Source of the DNA: Methylophilaceae bacterium
GTDB lineage: Bacteria; Pseudomonadota; Gammaproteobacteria; Burkholderiales; Methylophilaceae
Assembly: GCA_028247015.1 (NCBI GenBank)
Contig: JAOKFJ010000002.1
Span: 1-64,000 of the forward strand
Length of the DNA stretch: 64,000 nt
Reading direction: 5' to 3'
Of the stretch, positions 23,278 to 33,709 are shown piece by piece. Positions within the stretch are counted from its first letter, which is position 1. Each line of letters starts with the position of its first letter. Position numbers and translations under genes: made by a program. The notes under the pieces were generated by a model that made no database searches, had not been told where the DNA came from, and saw only the letters and a list, made by a program, of their open reading frames with translations.

Positions 23278-24729
23278 TCAGAGACTATAAAAATTAACAC
23301 CAATCATAACCCGATCGGTTTTTCCACCATAAACTGCAGAGTGTAACCTACTAGAGGGAAAGATTATTATCATACCGTTATTGGGAAGAATATCTTCGTC
23401 GGGCTCGTAAAGTTTTAAAATGCCCGGCTCCTTGCAATCTTGATCTCCTACAGAAAGATAATACACAAGGGAGTACTTTTGCTTACCTAAATTGAATCCG
23501 ATATCCTTGTCAAAATCCATTATATGCTTATGAGGAGTTAAGCCTCCGCCAGCACCCAAAATATTAAAGAAAGAATCAAGTATGAAGACGTCTGATTTGA
23601 CAGCTTCCATCAAAATTCTTGTTAAATCCTCTGCTAACTTTTGAATGGTAGAACTGCTGTCTTGAAATAAGTTAAAATCTGGTGAGCACTTACCATTTCC
23701 ATAGCGAGCATCACTTCTTCCAGAGGCTAACAGTCCTCCTCTTTTTAATTTTTCTATTTCTAAAAAACTCATTTCATAAAGTCTGTTGATAAGTCCTTCT
23801 TCTACTTCTCTATTCAAGATAAGTGGACTGGAGGGCAATTCTTTCAAGGCATCTGTGCCATTCGCCTTAGTACCCACAGCTTTACTTTCCTCTCGAGAAA
23901 TTCTTGACTTTATAACAGTCAATATTAATTCATATTCTTTTAATTCTGGACTAATGTCATGTGCGTTCTGTGCACTTTCTAGCGCTAAATCCTTATAACC
24001 CAATTTATAAAGAATTCGAGACAAGTTATAGTATGCTAGGGAAAAATCGGGTTTTAACTTAATTGATTTCCTGGTGCTTACCTCAGCTTCTTCTAATCTG
24101 CCAAGTTCTTCGAGCGCGATACCTAAGTTGCTGTAGGCTTCGGGATAGTTAGGGTTTAAATCTATTGCTTGGGCATAGCTTGCTTCAGCCTCATCTAATC
24201 TACCCAGCTTTTTGAGCGTGTTACCCAAGTTGTTATAGGCTTCTACAAAGTCAGGCTTCAGCGCTATTGCTCGCCTGTGGCTTGCCTCAGCTTCTTCCAA
24301 TCCACCCAGTTCTTGGAGACACAAACCTAAGTTGTTGTGGGCTTCGATATAGTCAGGCTTCAGTACTATCGCTTGAGTAAAGCATGCTTCAGCCTCGTAA
24401 AATCTACCCAGTTCCTGAAGAATCGCACCCAAGTTACTATGGGCTTCGGCATCTTGTGGAGCTAATTCCATAGCTCTTCGATTAGCATTTACTGCTTCAG
24501 ATTTTCTTTTTGTTTTCGCTAATATTGCCCCCAGTACTTTCCAGCCAAACTGATGATAAGGAAATTCTTGGGTTAAATATACCGCTAGCTTTTCCGCATC
24601 ATCGTTTTGTCCAGTTTGATAGAGCTCAAGAAGCTTAATTAATAATTCCTGAGGAGGGCTCTTAGCCTTTTTTATTTTTTTTGCTTCGGCGATCTGTTTA
24701 CGCTTTTCAGAAAGGGTTAAGTTTTTCAT
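23278..24729 (-). CDS. TPR-repeat protein with C-terminal putative 2OG-Fe(II) oxygenase domain (paralogue A)
   Basis: Same architecture and near-identical N-terminus (LTLSEKRKxIAExKKxKxAKSPPQELLIKLL) and C-terminus to the neighbouring ORF. Confidence 0.75.
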   Translation of the reverse strand: MKNLTLSEKRKQIAEAKKIKKAKSPPQELLIKLLELYQTGQNDDAEKLAVYLTQEFPYHQFGWKVLGAILAKTKRKSEAVNANRRAMELAPQDAEAHSNLGAILQELGRFYEAEACFTQAIVLKPDYIEAHNNLGLCLQELGGLEEAEASHRRAIALKPDFVEAYNNLGNTLKKLGRLDEAEASYAQAIDLNPNYPEAYSNLGIALEELGRLEEAEVSTRKSIKLKPDFSLAYYNLSRILYKLGYKDLALESAQNAHDISPELKEYELILTVIKSRISREESKAVGTKANGTDALKELPSSPLILNREVEEGLINRLYEMSFLEIEKLKRGGLLASGRSDARYGNGKCSPDFNLFQDSSSTIQKLAEDLTRILMEAVKSDVFILDSFFNILGAGGGLTPHKHIMDFDKDIGFNLGKQKYSLVYYLSVGDQDCKEPGILKLYEPDEDILPNNGMIIIFPSSRLHSAVYGGKTDRVMIGVNFYSL

Positions 24730-24788
24730 ATATTTGTAATTATATTCTATTCAATAAAAAAAATTACAGCTTTTTTTATTGCTTATTT

Positions 24789-26348
24789 CTATTCCCACTC
24801 AATAGTTGCTGGAGGCTTACCTGAAATGTCATACACAACACGGTTAATGCCTTTGACTTCATTGATAATACGGTTTGAGACTTTACCTAAAAGGTTATAA
24901 GGTAATTCTGCCCAATGAGCGGTCATAAAATCTGAAGTAATAACAGCTCTTAGTGAAACAACATATTCGTAGGTACGTCCGTCTCCCATAACACCAACAG
25001 ATTTAACAGGTAAAAATACAGTAAATGCCTGCGAAGTCTTTTCATACCAACCACTTTTCTTAAGCTCTTCAATAAATATAGCATCTGCCTTTCTCAATAG
25101 ATTTGCAAATTCCATATTTACTTCACCTAAAATTCTAACGCCCAGACCAGGTCCAGGGAAGGGGTGTCGGTAAACCATTTCTTTGGGAAGCCCTAGAGCA
25201 ACTCCAAGCTCGCGAACCTCATCCTTAAATAATTCTCTTAAAGGCTCGAGAAGCTTTAAATTAAGTGTATCTGGTAAACCACCAACATTATGATGGCTTT
25301 TAATATTATGTGCTTTTTTAGTCTTACCTCCTGCCGATTCAATAACGTCTGGGTATATTGTTCCTTGGGCTAACCATCTGACATTTTTAAATTTTTTTGA
25401 TTGGTCTTGAAAGACTTCTACAAAATCCCTACCAATAATCTTTCTTTTGACTTCAGGATCAGAAATACCTTTAAGGTCTGACATAAATTTTTCTGTTGCA
25501 TCTACATGAATAACTTTAACCCCAAGATTTTTCCCAAAGGTTTCCATTACCGCTTCAGCTTCATTAAGTCTGAGGAGGCCATGGTCAACAAAAACACAGG
25601 TCAATTTATTACCTATAGCTCGATGAATTAATGCGGCAGCAACAGAAGAATCAACCCCGCCTGAGAGACCAAGAAGAACCTCGTCATTTCCTACTGTTTT
25701 TTTAATATGTTGAACCGCTGTTTCAATATAATCTGGCATATTCCATTCTGGCTTAGATTTACTAATATCAAATACAAATCTTTTTATTATGGCTTTGCCT
25801 TGGTTCGTGTGAGTAACTTCTGGATGAAACTGCACCCCATAAAATTTTCTTTCCTCATCTGCGATGGCAGCAATAGGGGTCGATTGATTACTTGCAATAA
25901 CTTTAAAATTATTTGGGAGGCTTATAACTTTATCACCGTGACTCATCCAGACATCAAGGAGACCGTGACCATCATTATTAGTTTTGTCCTGAATATCTTT
26001 TAGTAATGATGAGTGACCTTGAGCACGGATTTCTGCGTAGCCAAACTCTCGCTTATCACTGGTCTCAACCTTACCTCCTAATTGATTTGTCATGACCTGC
26101 ATTCCGTAACATATTCCTAGCATGGGTATGCCCATATTAAAGATAGAATCTGGAGCTTGAGGCGTCTCGTCTTCATAGACTGAATTAGGACCACCTGAGA
26201 GAATGATGGATATTGGTGAGAACTCTTCAATTCTTTTAATATCAACATCGTAAGGCAGAATTTCGCAATAGACGTTTAGTTCGCGAACACGCCTAGCAAT
26301 TAGCTGTGTATATTGTGAGCCAAAATCAAGAATTAAAATTTTATCCAT
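24789..26348 (-). CDS. guaA: GMP synthase (glutamine-hydrolysing)
   Basis: [42 protein letters not shown], ends [18 protein letters not shown]. Confidence 0.97.
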   Translation of the reverse strand: MDKILILDFGSQYTQLIARRVRELNVYCEILPYDVDIKRIEEFSPISIILSGGPNSVYEDETPQAPDSIFNMGIPMLGICYGMQVMTNQLGGKVETSDKREFGYAEIRAQGHSSLLKDIQDKTNNDGHGLLDVWMSHGDKVISLPNNFKVIASNQSTPIAAIADEERKFYGVQFHPEVTHTNQGKAIIKRFVFDISKSKPEWNMPDYIETAVQHIKKTVGNDEVLLGLSGGVDSSVAAALIHRAIGNKLTCVFVDHGLLRLNEAEAVMETFGKNLGVKVIHVDATEKFMSDLKGISDPEVKRKIIGRDFVEVFQDQSKKFKNVRWLAQGTIYPDVIESAGGKTKKAHNIKSHHNVGGLPDTLNLKLLEPLRELFKDEVRELGVALGLPKEMVYRHPFPGPGLGVRILGEVNMEFANLLRKADAIFIEELKKSGWYEKTSQAFTVFLPVKSVGVMGDGRTYEYVVSLRAVITSDFMTAHWAELPYNLLGKVSNRIINEVKGINRVVYDISGKPPATIEWE

Positions 26349-26386
26349 CTAATAAGCTTGGATTGAAAACTTAATATTTGTAATCA

Positions 26387-27874
<1,488 letters not shown>

Positions 27875-27916
27875 TTATACAGAAAAGGTTGTATTGAATC
27901 GAGTAAAAGTAATAAA

Positions 27917-28219
27917 TTATTTGTATTTTTTTTTATTCTTATCTTCTGCGACTCTTTTCCGTCGAATTTCTTTTGGGTCTGCGATAAGAGGGCGATAAAT
28001 TTCAATGCGATCACGGTCTCGTGGAACATGGTCTAGCTTTGTTAGTTTTCCAAAAATTCCAACTGGCTGATCATCGAGATTTATACTCTTAAATTCATTT
28101 AGAATGCCTGATAGCTCAATAATTTCTTTGACTGTTATGCCATTCTTGACTTTTACAGCGATGATTAGTTGCTTTTCTGGTGTTGCGAATGCGACTTCAA
28201 TCATAATCTGGTTAGGCAT
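27917..28219 (-). CDS. rnfH: RnfH family protein (UPF0125)
   Basis: MPNQIMIEVAFATPEKQLIIAVKVKNGITVKEIIELSGI...DRDRIEIYRPLIADPKEIRRKR; internal ATG at 28219 preferred over the 28270 ORF start. Confidence 0.88.
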   Translation of the reverse strand: MPNQIMIEVAFATPEKQLIIAVKVKNGITVKEIIELSGILNEFKSINLDDQPVGIFGKLTKLDHVPRDRDRIEIYRPLIADPKEIRRKRVAEDKNKKKYK

Positions 28220-28646
28220 CAATATCCTTATTGGCCTGAGCAACAAAGTTATCAATAAATGTGTTTGCAATCATACTAAACACTGGTGAAATTAGTTTAT
28301 CTAAAATTAAATTACTAAATTCATAATGTAACTCAAGCTCTATTCTGCATGCATTTTCTTCTATCTCAAAGAATTGCCAACGACCTTCGAGCTTTTTAAA
28401 TGGGCCATTGATAAGCTTTATAAGCATTTGTTCAGGATAAGTTTTGAAATTCTCAGTGGTGAATGATTGCTTTACGCCTTTGTAGTTTATTAGAATAGTT
28501 GCGCGTGTAATTTCATCAGTTCTAGCTAACACTTTTGTTTCTCCGCACCATGGAAGAAAGTCGGGATAATCTTCAACTTGATCAACTAACTTAAAAAGCT
28601 TTGCTCTGGGGTGAAGGACTATGGCATGTCTTTTAATTGTGACCAT
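28212..28646 (-). CDS. ratA: type II toxin-antitoxin/ubiquinone-binding START-domain protein RatA
   Basis: AIVLHPRAKLFKLVDQVEDYPDFLPWCGETKVL, conserved neighbour of rnfH and smpB. Confidence 0.9.
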   Translation of the reverse strand: MVTIKRHAIVLHPRAKLFKLVDQVEDYPDFLPWCGETKVLARTDEITRATILINYKGVKQSFTTENFKTYPEQMLIKLINGPFKKLEGRWQFFEIEENACRIELELHYEFSNLILDKLISPVFSMIANTFIDNFVAQANKDIDA

Positions 28647-28701
28647 GGAATTATAATATTAAAGTTGGAGTACAATTATACGTTTAATTGGTTATATATT
28701 A

Positions 28702-29157
28702 ATGAGTATTGTTCAAAATAAGAAAGCTTTTCATGATTACTTCATTGAAGACAAGTATGAGGCAGGTATTGTCCTTGAAGGCTGGGAAGTTAAAGCAATA
28801 AGGGATAATCGTGCTCATATTAAAGAGTCTTATGTGATTATTCAAAGAGGTGAGATTTATCTTCTAGGTTGCCATATAACCCCTATGGGCAATGCTTCAA
28901 CTCATATTAATCCAGAGAATGTTCGTACAAGAAAATTACTTCTCAAAGACGAAGAAATTGCAAAGTTAATAGGCAAGGTAGAGCGCTCAGGCTATACGCT
29001 AGTTCCATTAGATTTACATTTTAAGAGAGGTTATATTAAGTGTGAGATAGGTTTAGCAAAAGGGAAAAAACAATACGATAAAAGAGCTACAGAAAAAGAG
29101 AAAGACTGGAATAGAGAGAAAAATAGGATCATGAGGGCAGCCAACAAAGGAAAGTAG
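28702..29157 (+). CDS. smpB: SsrA-binding protein SmpB
   Basis: [58 protein letters not shown]. Confidence 0.97.
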   Translation: MSIVQNKKAFHDYFIEDKYEAGIVLEGWEVKAIRDNRAHIKESYVIIQRGEIYLLGCHITPMGNASTHINPENVRTRKLLLKDEEIAKLIGKVERSGYTLVPLDLHFKRGYIKCEIGLAKGKKQYDKRATEKEKDWNREKNRIMRAANKGK

Positions 29158-29176
29158 TATAATGGAAACTTGTTTT

Positions 29177-29531
29177 GGGGCTGACCAGGTTTCGACGTGG
29201 GTTACAAAGCAGAATAGTGCATACCGAGGCTTCTAGGTACCTCGTAAATAAACTAGAAAAAAAAGTAATCGCAAATGACGATAACTACGCTTTAGCTGCT
29301 TAATTCCAGCTAAACGCTGTCCCGATTTGTCACTCGCTCGGGTTACAGCGTCATAAAGAGAGACTCGGAGATTATTGGGTTACTTAATAATTTCTTAAAC
29401 TAAGGTAACTCGCTTTTATATTCGCTTGCTTGTTGGTGGAGTAGAAGTTAAACATAAACAACATAGCTATGTATGTAGACCTATCTGTAGAGGATTTGCG
29501 GACGGGGGTTCGATTCCCCCCAGCTCCACCA
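29177..29531 (+). ncRNA. ssrA: transfer-messenger RNA (tmRNA), tag peptide ANDDNYALAA (ORF 29271-29303)
   Basis: 5' GGGGCTGACCAGGTTTCGACGTGGG, tag reading frame GCAAATGACGATAACTACGCTTTAGCTGCTTAA, 3' GGGGGTTCGATTCCCCCCAGCTCCACCA; directly after smpB. Confidence 0.97.
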
Positions 29532-29537
29532 ATTGTT

Positions 29538-29565
29538 AAACCCTTGATTATCTAGGGTTTTTTCT
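29538..29565 (+). terminator. Rho-independent terminator of ssrA
   Basis: AAACCCT-tgattatct-AGGGTTT followed by T-rich tract. Confidence 0.7.
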
Positions 29566-29697
29566 TATATTATTTATTATTCGGTTTTACAAATCTGCAA
29601 AGAAAAACCTCGTCAAGGATTAGACGACTCATTATTAGATTTATATTTTAATGATTTAAAATAATTTTTAGGATAAATAAAAGGACTGATATAGATT

Positions 29698-29817
29698 ATG
29701 GAGTCTTTCTCTGAAGAGTTTTTAGGAATACCAGAAGTTATTTGGAAAGGCATATTGTTTCTCATAGTCTGTGTTGCTATTTACTATGGTTGGAAAAGAA
29801 ATAAGGATGATGTCTGA
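29698..29817 (+). CDS. 39-aa putative single-TM small protein
   Basis: MESFSEEFLGIPEVIWKGILFLIVCVAIYYGWKRNKDDV, ATG and TGA in frame; not in the supplied ORF track (short). Confidence 0.4.
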   Translation: MESFSEEFLGIPEVIWKGILFLIVCVAIYYGWKRNKDDV

Positions 29818-29818
29818 T

Positions 29819-30016
29819 ATGTCATTAGAGAATATATATGGTGTTGTTGTGTTGGTAGGAGTAGGTTTAGTTATACTGTTACATCCAGATAAATTTCGCT
29901 ATTCATCTAAACATATACGTCAGTTCATCTTTAGATATTGGTGGATTTCCATATTTGTACTTCTTGGTTATTTAACAATGACAGAGGGGAGTCATCTCTT
30001 CATCCCAACCGACTAA
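29819..30016 (+). CDS. small membrane protein, hypothetical
   Basis: Two hydrophobic segments: MSLENIYGVVVLVGVGLVILLHPDKF...YWWISIFVLLGYLTM; ATG 1 nt after the previous ORF's stop (ORF track start 29771 also possible). Confidence 0.45.
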   Translation: MSLENIYGVVVLVGVGLVILLHPDKFRYSSKHIRQFIFRYWWISIFVLLGYLTMTEGSHLFIPTD

Positions 30017-30045
30017 TTAAGTGGGAAAATTCGTATGCCACTTAA
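30017..30045. repeat. Inverted-repeat element copy 1 (TTAAGTGG - 13 nt - CCACTTAA)
   Basis: Same 13-nt loop length and similar sequence as the copy at 33421-33449. Confidence 0.7.
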
Positions 30046-30199
30046 CATTTAAACTGCATTGTATTCTAGTGATTCTAAATAATGAACTTTAAAAGTTTAC
30101 TTCACTCTTAATTTTACTTCTGGTATTTAACAATATGTTAAATACTTTTTGTGAAACAGTTAACCTCACTTACAGCGCTCCAACTTAAAGGATTCAAAT

Positions 30200-30685
30200 A
30201 TGAAAAGAACTATTATCGTTTTTGCACTATCTCTATGTTTTGCAACCTCTGTTTTTGCTAAAGATATTATTGATACAGCAGTTGCTAATGGCAATTTTAA
30301 AACACTAGCTACTGCTCTTACTGCAGCAGATCTTATCGACACACTTAAAGGACCAGGTCCTTTTACCGTTTTTGCACCTACGGATAAAGCATTTGCTAAA
30401 ATTCCTAAAGCAGATTTAGAAGCACTTCTAAAAGATAAGGCAAAATTAAGTGCGGTATTAACTTATCATGTGGTCGCTGGAAAAGTTATGGCAGCAGATG
30501 TAAAAACTGGAAAAGTTAAAACCGTTCAAGGTTCCGAACTTAATGTCTCGGTCAATAGTACAAAAAAACCTTACAGTGAGAGTATTACTACTGTAAAAGT
30601 AGATAATGCAACTGTTATAATAGCTGATATTGTTGCAGACAACGGTGTCATTCATGTAATAGATGCAGTGGTCATGCCTAAATAA
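30200..30685 (+). CDS. secreted fasciclin (FAS1) domain protein
   Basis: Signal peptide; [46 protein letters not shown]. Confidence 0.93.
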   Translation: MKRTIIVFALSLCFATSVFAKDIIDTAVANGNFKTLATALTAADLIDTLKGPGPFTVFAPTDKAFAKIPKADLEALLKDKAKLSAVLTYHVVAGKVMAADVKTGKVKTVQGSELNVSVNSTKKPYSESITTVKVDNATVIIADIVADNGVIHVIDAVVMPK

Positions 30686-30741
30686 TTAATTAGTAATATT
30701 TAACCTTGTAATAAAGATTTAATTAATTAAGTTTTAATCAG

Positions 30742-30771
30742 AAAGCCCAGCAAAATTGTTGGGCTTTTTTT
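30742..30771 (+). terminator. Rho-independent terminator after the fasciclin gene
   Basis: AAAGCCCAGC-aaaatt-GTTGGGCTTTTTTT. Confidence 0.8.
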
Positions 30772-30839
30772 AATACACCCCACCCCAAAACCCACAAACC
30801 TTCCTATTTAATGAATAATAAATAAGAGGCGAGGGTGCA

Positions 30840-30853
30840 CAGCTCCACCAATT
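30840..30853 (+). repeat. 14-bp direct repeat of the tmRNA 3' end (candidate att remnant)
   Basis: CAGCTCCACCAATT identical to 29521-29534 (end of ssrA plus 3 nt). Confidence 0.75.
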
Positions 30854-31391
30854 ATGGCGACACCCAATATTCTTTACGAGTATTTTTTGTGAATATACAT
30901 TTAGCTCGACAATGGCCACTTGAAGATAATTGCAGGACATCCATTTGTTTAAATTTAATATTAATAACTTCAAATCTATCATCGGAACTATTAAATTCAT
31001 AATCTCTAGCAGATGATATTTCCTTGCCTGGAAAAGGAATAATCTTATAGTCATCTCTTTGCTTATCATTTAATTTATTCCAATGAGTTTTTTTATTTTC
31101 TACAATAGACGCTTCTCCATCAACTTGCACCTGTAGCTTTTGTTTCTGGTCCCAAAATAATAGCGAGCAGTTTTTATTATGATGCAATTGATAATATTTT
31201 TGACTTTCACGATCTGTGAAAATTAATAATGAATAATCATACTCATCAAAGTTTCGCGCAACAACAATTCTTTGAAAAACTTTATTATTTAATGCGGTTG
31301 AAAAAACTGGGAGTCGAAAAGATGATTTTCGATCAACTGTACCTCGCTGTATTGTTTTTAGTGACATCAAGATAAATTCTGAAATATTCAT
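30852..31391 (-). CDS. pyridoxamine 5'-phosphate oxidase-like FMN-binding family protein
   Basis: RIVVARNFDEYDYSLLIFTDRESQKYYQLHHNKNCSLLFWDQKQKLQVQVDGEA; ends REYWVSP. Confidence 0.75.
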   Translation of the reverse strand: MNISEFILMSLKTIQRGTVDRKSSFRLPVFSTALNNKVFQRIVVARNFDEYDYSLLIFTDRESQKYYQLHHNKNCSLLFWDQKQKLQVQVDGEASIVENKKTHWNKLNDKQRDDYKIIPFPGKEISSARDYEFNSSDDRFEVINIKFKQMDVLQLSSSGHCRAKCIFTKNTRKEYWVSP

Positions 31392-31605
31392 ACCTAATCC
31401 TTATTTAGTTATATCTTTAGTCCTAGAAAACATCTCGTTGTTCATTTATTTAAATTTAATATTAACTAATTATTAATTTAATGGTCAATAATTTATTATA
31501 GTGAAAAATATAGTTTTTGTGGGCCAACAAATTTTGTAAGTAAGTGTAATTTTTTTAAGGAATAACTTTGAGTTTATTTGATATATTTGTGGGTAGTTAA
31601 AGCAT

Positions 31606-33045
31606 ATGCCTAAGAAAAAAAATACAAATATTGTTTGGCTTAAAAGAGATTTAAGACTTACCGACCATCTCCCTTTGCATCATGCAATTCAAGAACAAGA
31701 AAACTTCTTAATTCTTTATATCTATGAACCTTCATTAATGAGGGATGTGCATTATGATGAGCGTCACTGGAGATTCATAGAACAATCATTAGCTGATATT
31801 CAAGAAGAACTTCAAGTGTATGATAAAAAATTGACGGTTGCTCATGGGGAAGTAGCTGGAGTATTTAAGCTCTTATTAGATAAATACTGTATTAAAAATA
31901 TCTTTAGTCATGAGGAAACTGGTTTAAAAATTACCTATTCTAGGGATAATCAGCTTAACCTACTATTTAAAAAATATAATATTACATGGAATGAGTATCC
32001 TTCTAATGCAGTTATTCGAGGCTTAACTAATCGTAAAAATTGGGAAAAGCATTGGAATAATGTAATGCGTGACCCTATTGAGCGAATTAATTTGCTAAAA
32101 GCTAAAATTATCAACCATGATTTTTGTACAAAAAATTTACCAACTTTTCCTATTAAAAAATCCTATCAAAAAGGTGGGTTTAAGAGTGCGCATATTGAGT
32201 TAAAAAGTTTTTTTATTGATAGGGGTAGCGAATATTCTAAGAATATTTCTAAACCAGAAAAAAGTCGCTATTCCTGTTCAAGACTCTCGCCATACATTAG
32301 CTATGGAAATATAAGTATTAGAGAGATTTATAAAGTATTATTAAATTCATGGGATAAGCCTGGGTGGAGAAGGTCAATAAAAGCATTTTCATCAAGACTT
32401 CATTGGCATTGTCACTTTATTCAAAAATTCGAAAGTGAAATAACAATTGAAAACGAGCCTGTAAATAGCGGTTACAAAAATTTTCCATACTTAATTATTG
32501 ATAAAAGCCATAGTAATTTTCAATTATGGGCTCAAGGTAAAACGGGATATCCTCTTGTAGATGCTTCTATGAGAGCATTGCAGTCAACCGGCTATCTTAA
32601 CTTTAGAATGCGTGCAATGTTAGTTAGTTTTGCATGTCATTATTACTTGATTCACTGGAAATTAGTCGCAGAATATTTAGCGACATTATTTTTAGATTTT
32701 GAACCTGGTATTCATTACCCTCAAATACAAATGCAAGCAGGCGTCACTGGTATTAATACTATTCGAATTTATAATCCTATGAAGCAAGCGCTTGAACATG
32801 ATGTAGATGCATTATTTATAAAAAAGTGGGTTGAAGAGCTTCGTGGGTATGACCCAGGATATATACTTAATTTACCTAGTAAAAATTATGATTTATTTTC
32901 CCAGCCTGAAAGCCATTACCCACAACCACTTTATAATTTCCAAGAGAGAATAAAAAAAACAAAAGATTTATTATGGCAATGGAAGAAAAGTAATAAAGTT
33001 AAAAAGAATAATTTAAAAATATTATCAAAACATGTCAAAGTTTAA
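31606..33045 (+). CDS. cryptochrome/deoxyribodipyrimidine photolyase family protein
   Basis: VWLKRDLRLTDHLPLHHAI; GYPLVDASMRALQSTGYLNFRMRAMLVSF FAD-binding region. Confidence 0.88.
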   Translation: MPKKKNTNIVWLKRDLRLTDHLPLHHAIQEQENFLILYIYEPSLMRDVHYDERHWRFIEQSLADIQEELQVYDKKLTVAHGEVAGVFKLLLDKYCIKNIFSHEETGLKITYSRDNQLNLLFKKYNITWNEYPSNAVIRGLTNRKNWEKHWNNVMRDPIERINLLKAKIINHDFCTKNLPTFPIKKSYQKGGFKSAHIELKSFFIDRGSEYSKNISKPEKSRYSCSRLSPYISYGNISIREIYKVLLNSWDKPGWRRSIKAFSSRLHWHCHFIQKFESEITIENEPVNSGYKNFPYLIIDKSHSNFQLWAQGKTGYPLVDASMRALQSTGYLNFRMRAMLVSFACHYYLIHWKLVAEYLATLFLDFEPGIHYPQIQMQAGVTGINTIRIYNPMKQALEHDVDALFIKKWVEELRGYDPGYILNLPSKNYDLFSQPESHYPQPLYNFQERIKKTKDLLWQWKKSNKVKKNNLKILSKHVKV

Positions 33046-33292
33046 AGAAGAGAGAAAGGGTATATACTTTATTTCATCAAGGAGTTTCTGACTATATTGT
33101 GCAATAAAGACTTTATTCAATTAAGAGAGAAATATAAAAAGTGAAAAAACTACTCTTACTCTTATTCTTAATACCTAATCTGGTGATGGGGGATTGAAAC
33201 TTAAAAAACTATTACTAGTATTGGCTCTTGTTTTAATAATCTTGGCGGGTATAACATGGCTAATACCAACTTAATTAACTAGGGAGTAAATT

Positions 33293-33424
33293 ATGGATGA
33301 TTGTGGTTGCGGTAGAAGTCCGAACGGTAAATGTATCGGTTGGCATAGTCTGTCTGAACAGGAATATCAAGAAAAATTAAAGGCGTACGAAGAAAATAAC
33401 CCCAATTTACCCCTAGACAATTAA
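33293..33424 (+). CDS. 43-aa Cys-rich small protein
   Basis: MDDCGCGRSPNGKCIGWHSLSEQEYQEKLKAYEENNPNLPLDN, preceded by AGGGAG ribosome-binding-like sequence; absent from ORF track because short. Confidence 0.55.
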   Translation: MDDCGCGRSPNGKCIGWHSLSEQEYQEKLKAYEENNPNLPLDN

Positions 33425-33480
33425 GTGGGCAAATTCATGTACCACTTTTAAATTCGTGTTCCTATTCGTGTACCACTTGA
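33421..33480. repeat. Inverted-repeat element copy 2 plus a degenerate ATTCGTGTACCACTT repeat
   Basis: AAGTGG-gcaaattcatgta-CCACTT, then aaattcgtgtt and attcgtgtaccactt (33464-33478). Confidence 0.65.
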
Positions 33481-33709
33481 CATGAGATAGCAATACACAA
33501 CAATCACTACTATGGACTTCGTAAGATTATGAGTAGGGCGATCTCGTTGGCTTAATACACAACTATGGGCGACTATACAGACAAAATTGATACATCCCAG
33601 CTCCTCTCTGCTGTGGTTTTTCTTTTTTCTAATATTAATACCTATACTGAGATATTAACTAATCAATAAGATAATATATAATGCTTGCTAATTTAAATCC
33701 GAAATATAT

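Noticed and set aside
21838-24729. CRISPR-like regular repeats
   Set aside because: The periodicity is about 102 bp and in frame, explained by TPR coding repeats.
30770-31069. 99-aa minus-strand ORF overlapping the duplicated ssrA end
   Set aside because: It overlaps the PNPOx-like gene in another frame and has no domain-like features.
33590-33625. 'tcccagctcctctctgctgtgg' as a third ssrA-derived att site
   Set aside because: Only about 9 bp match the ssrA end; too short to claim without comparison to relatives.
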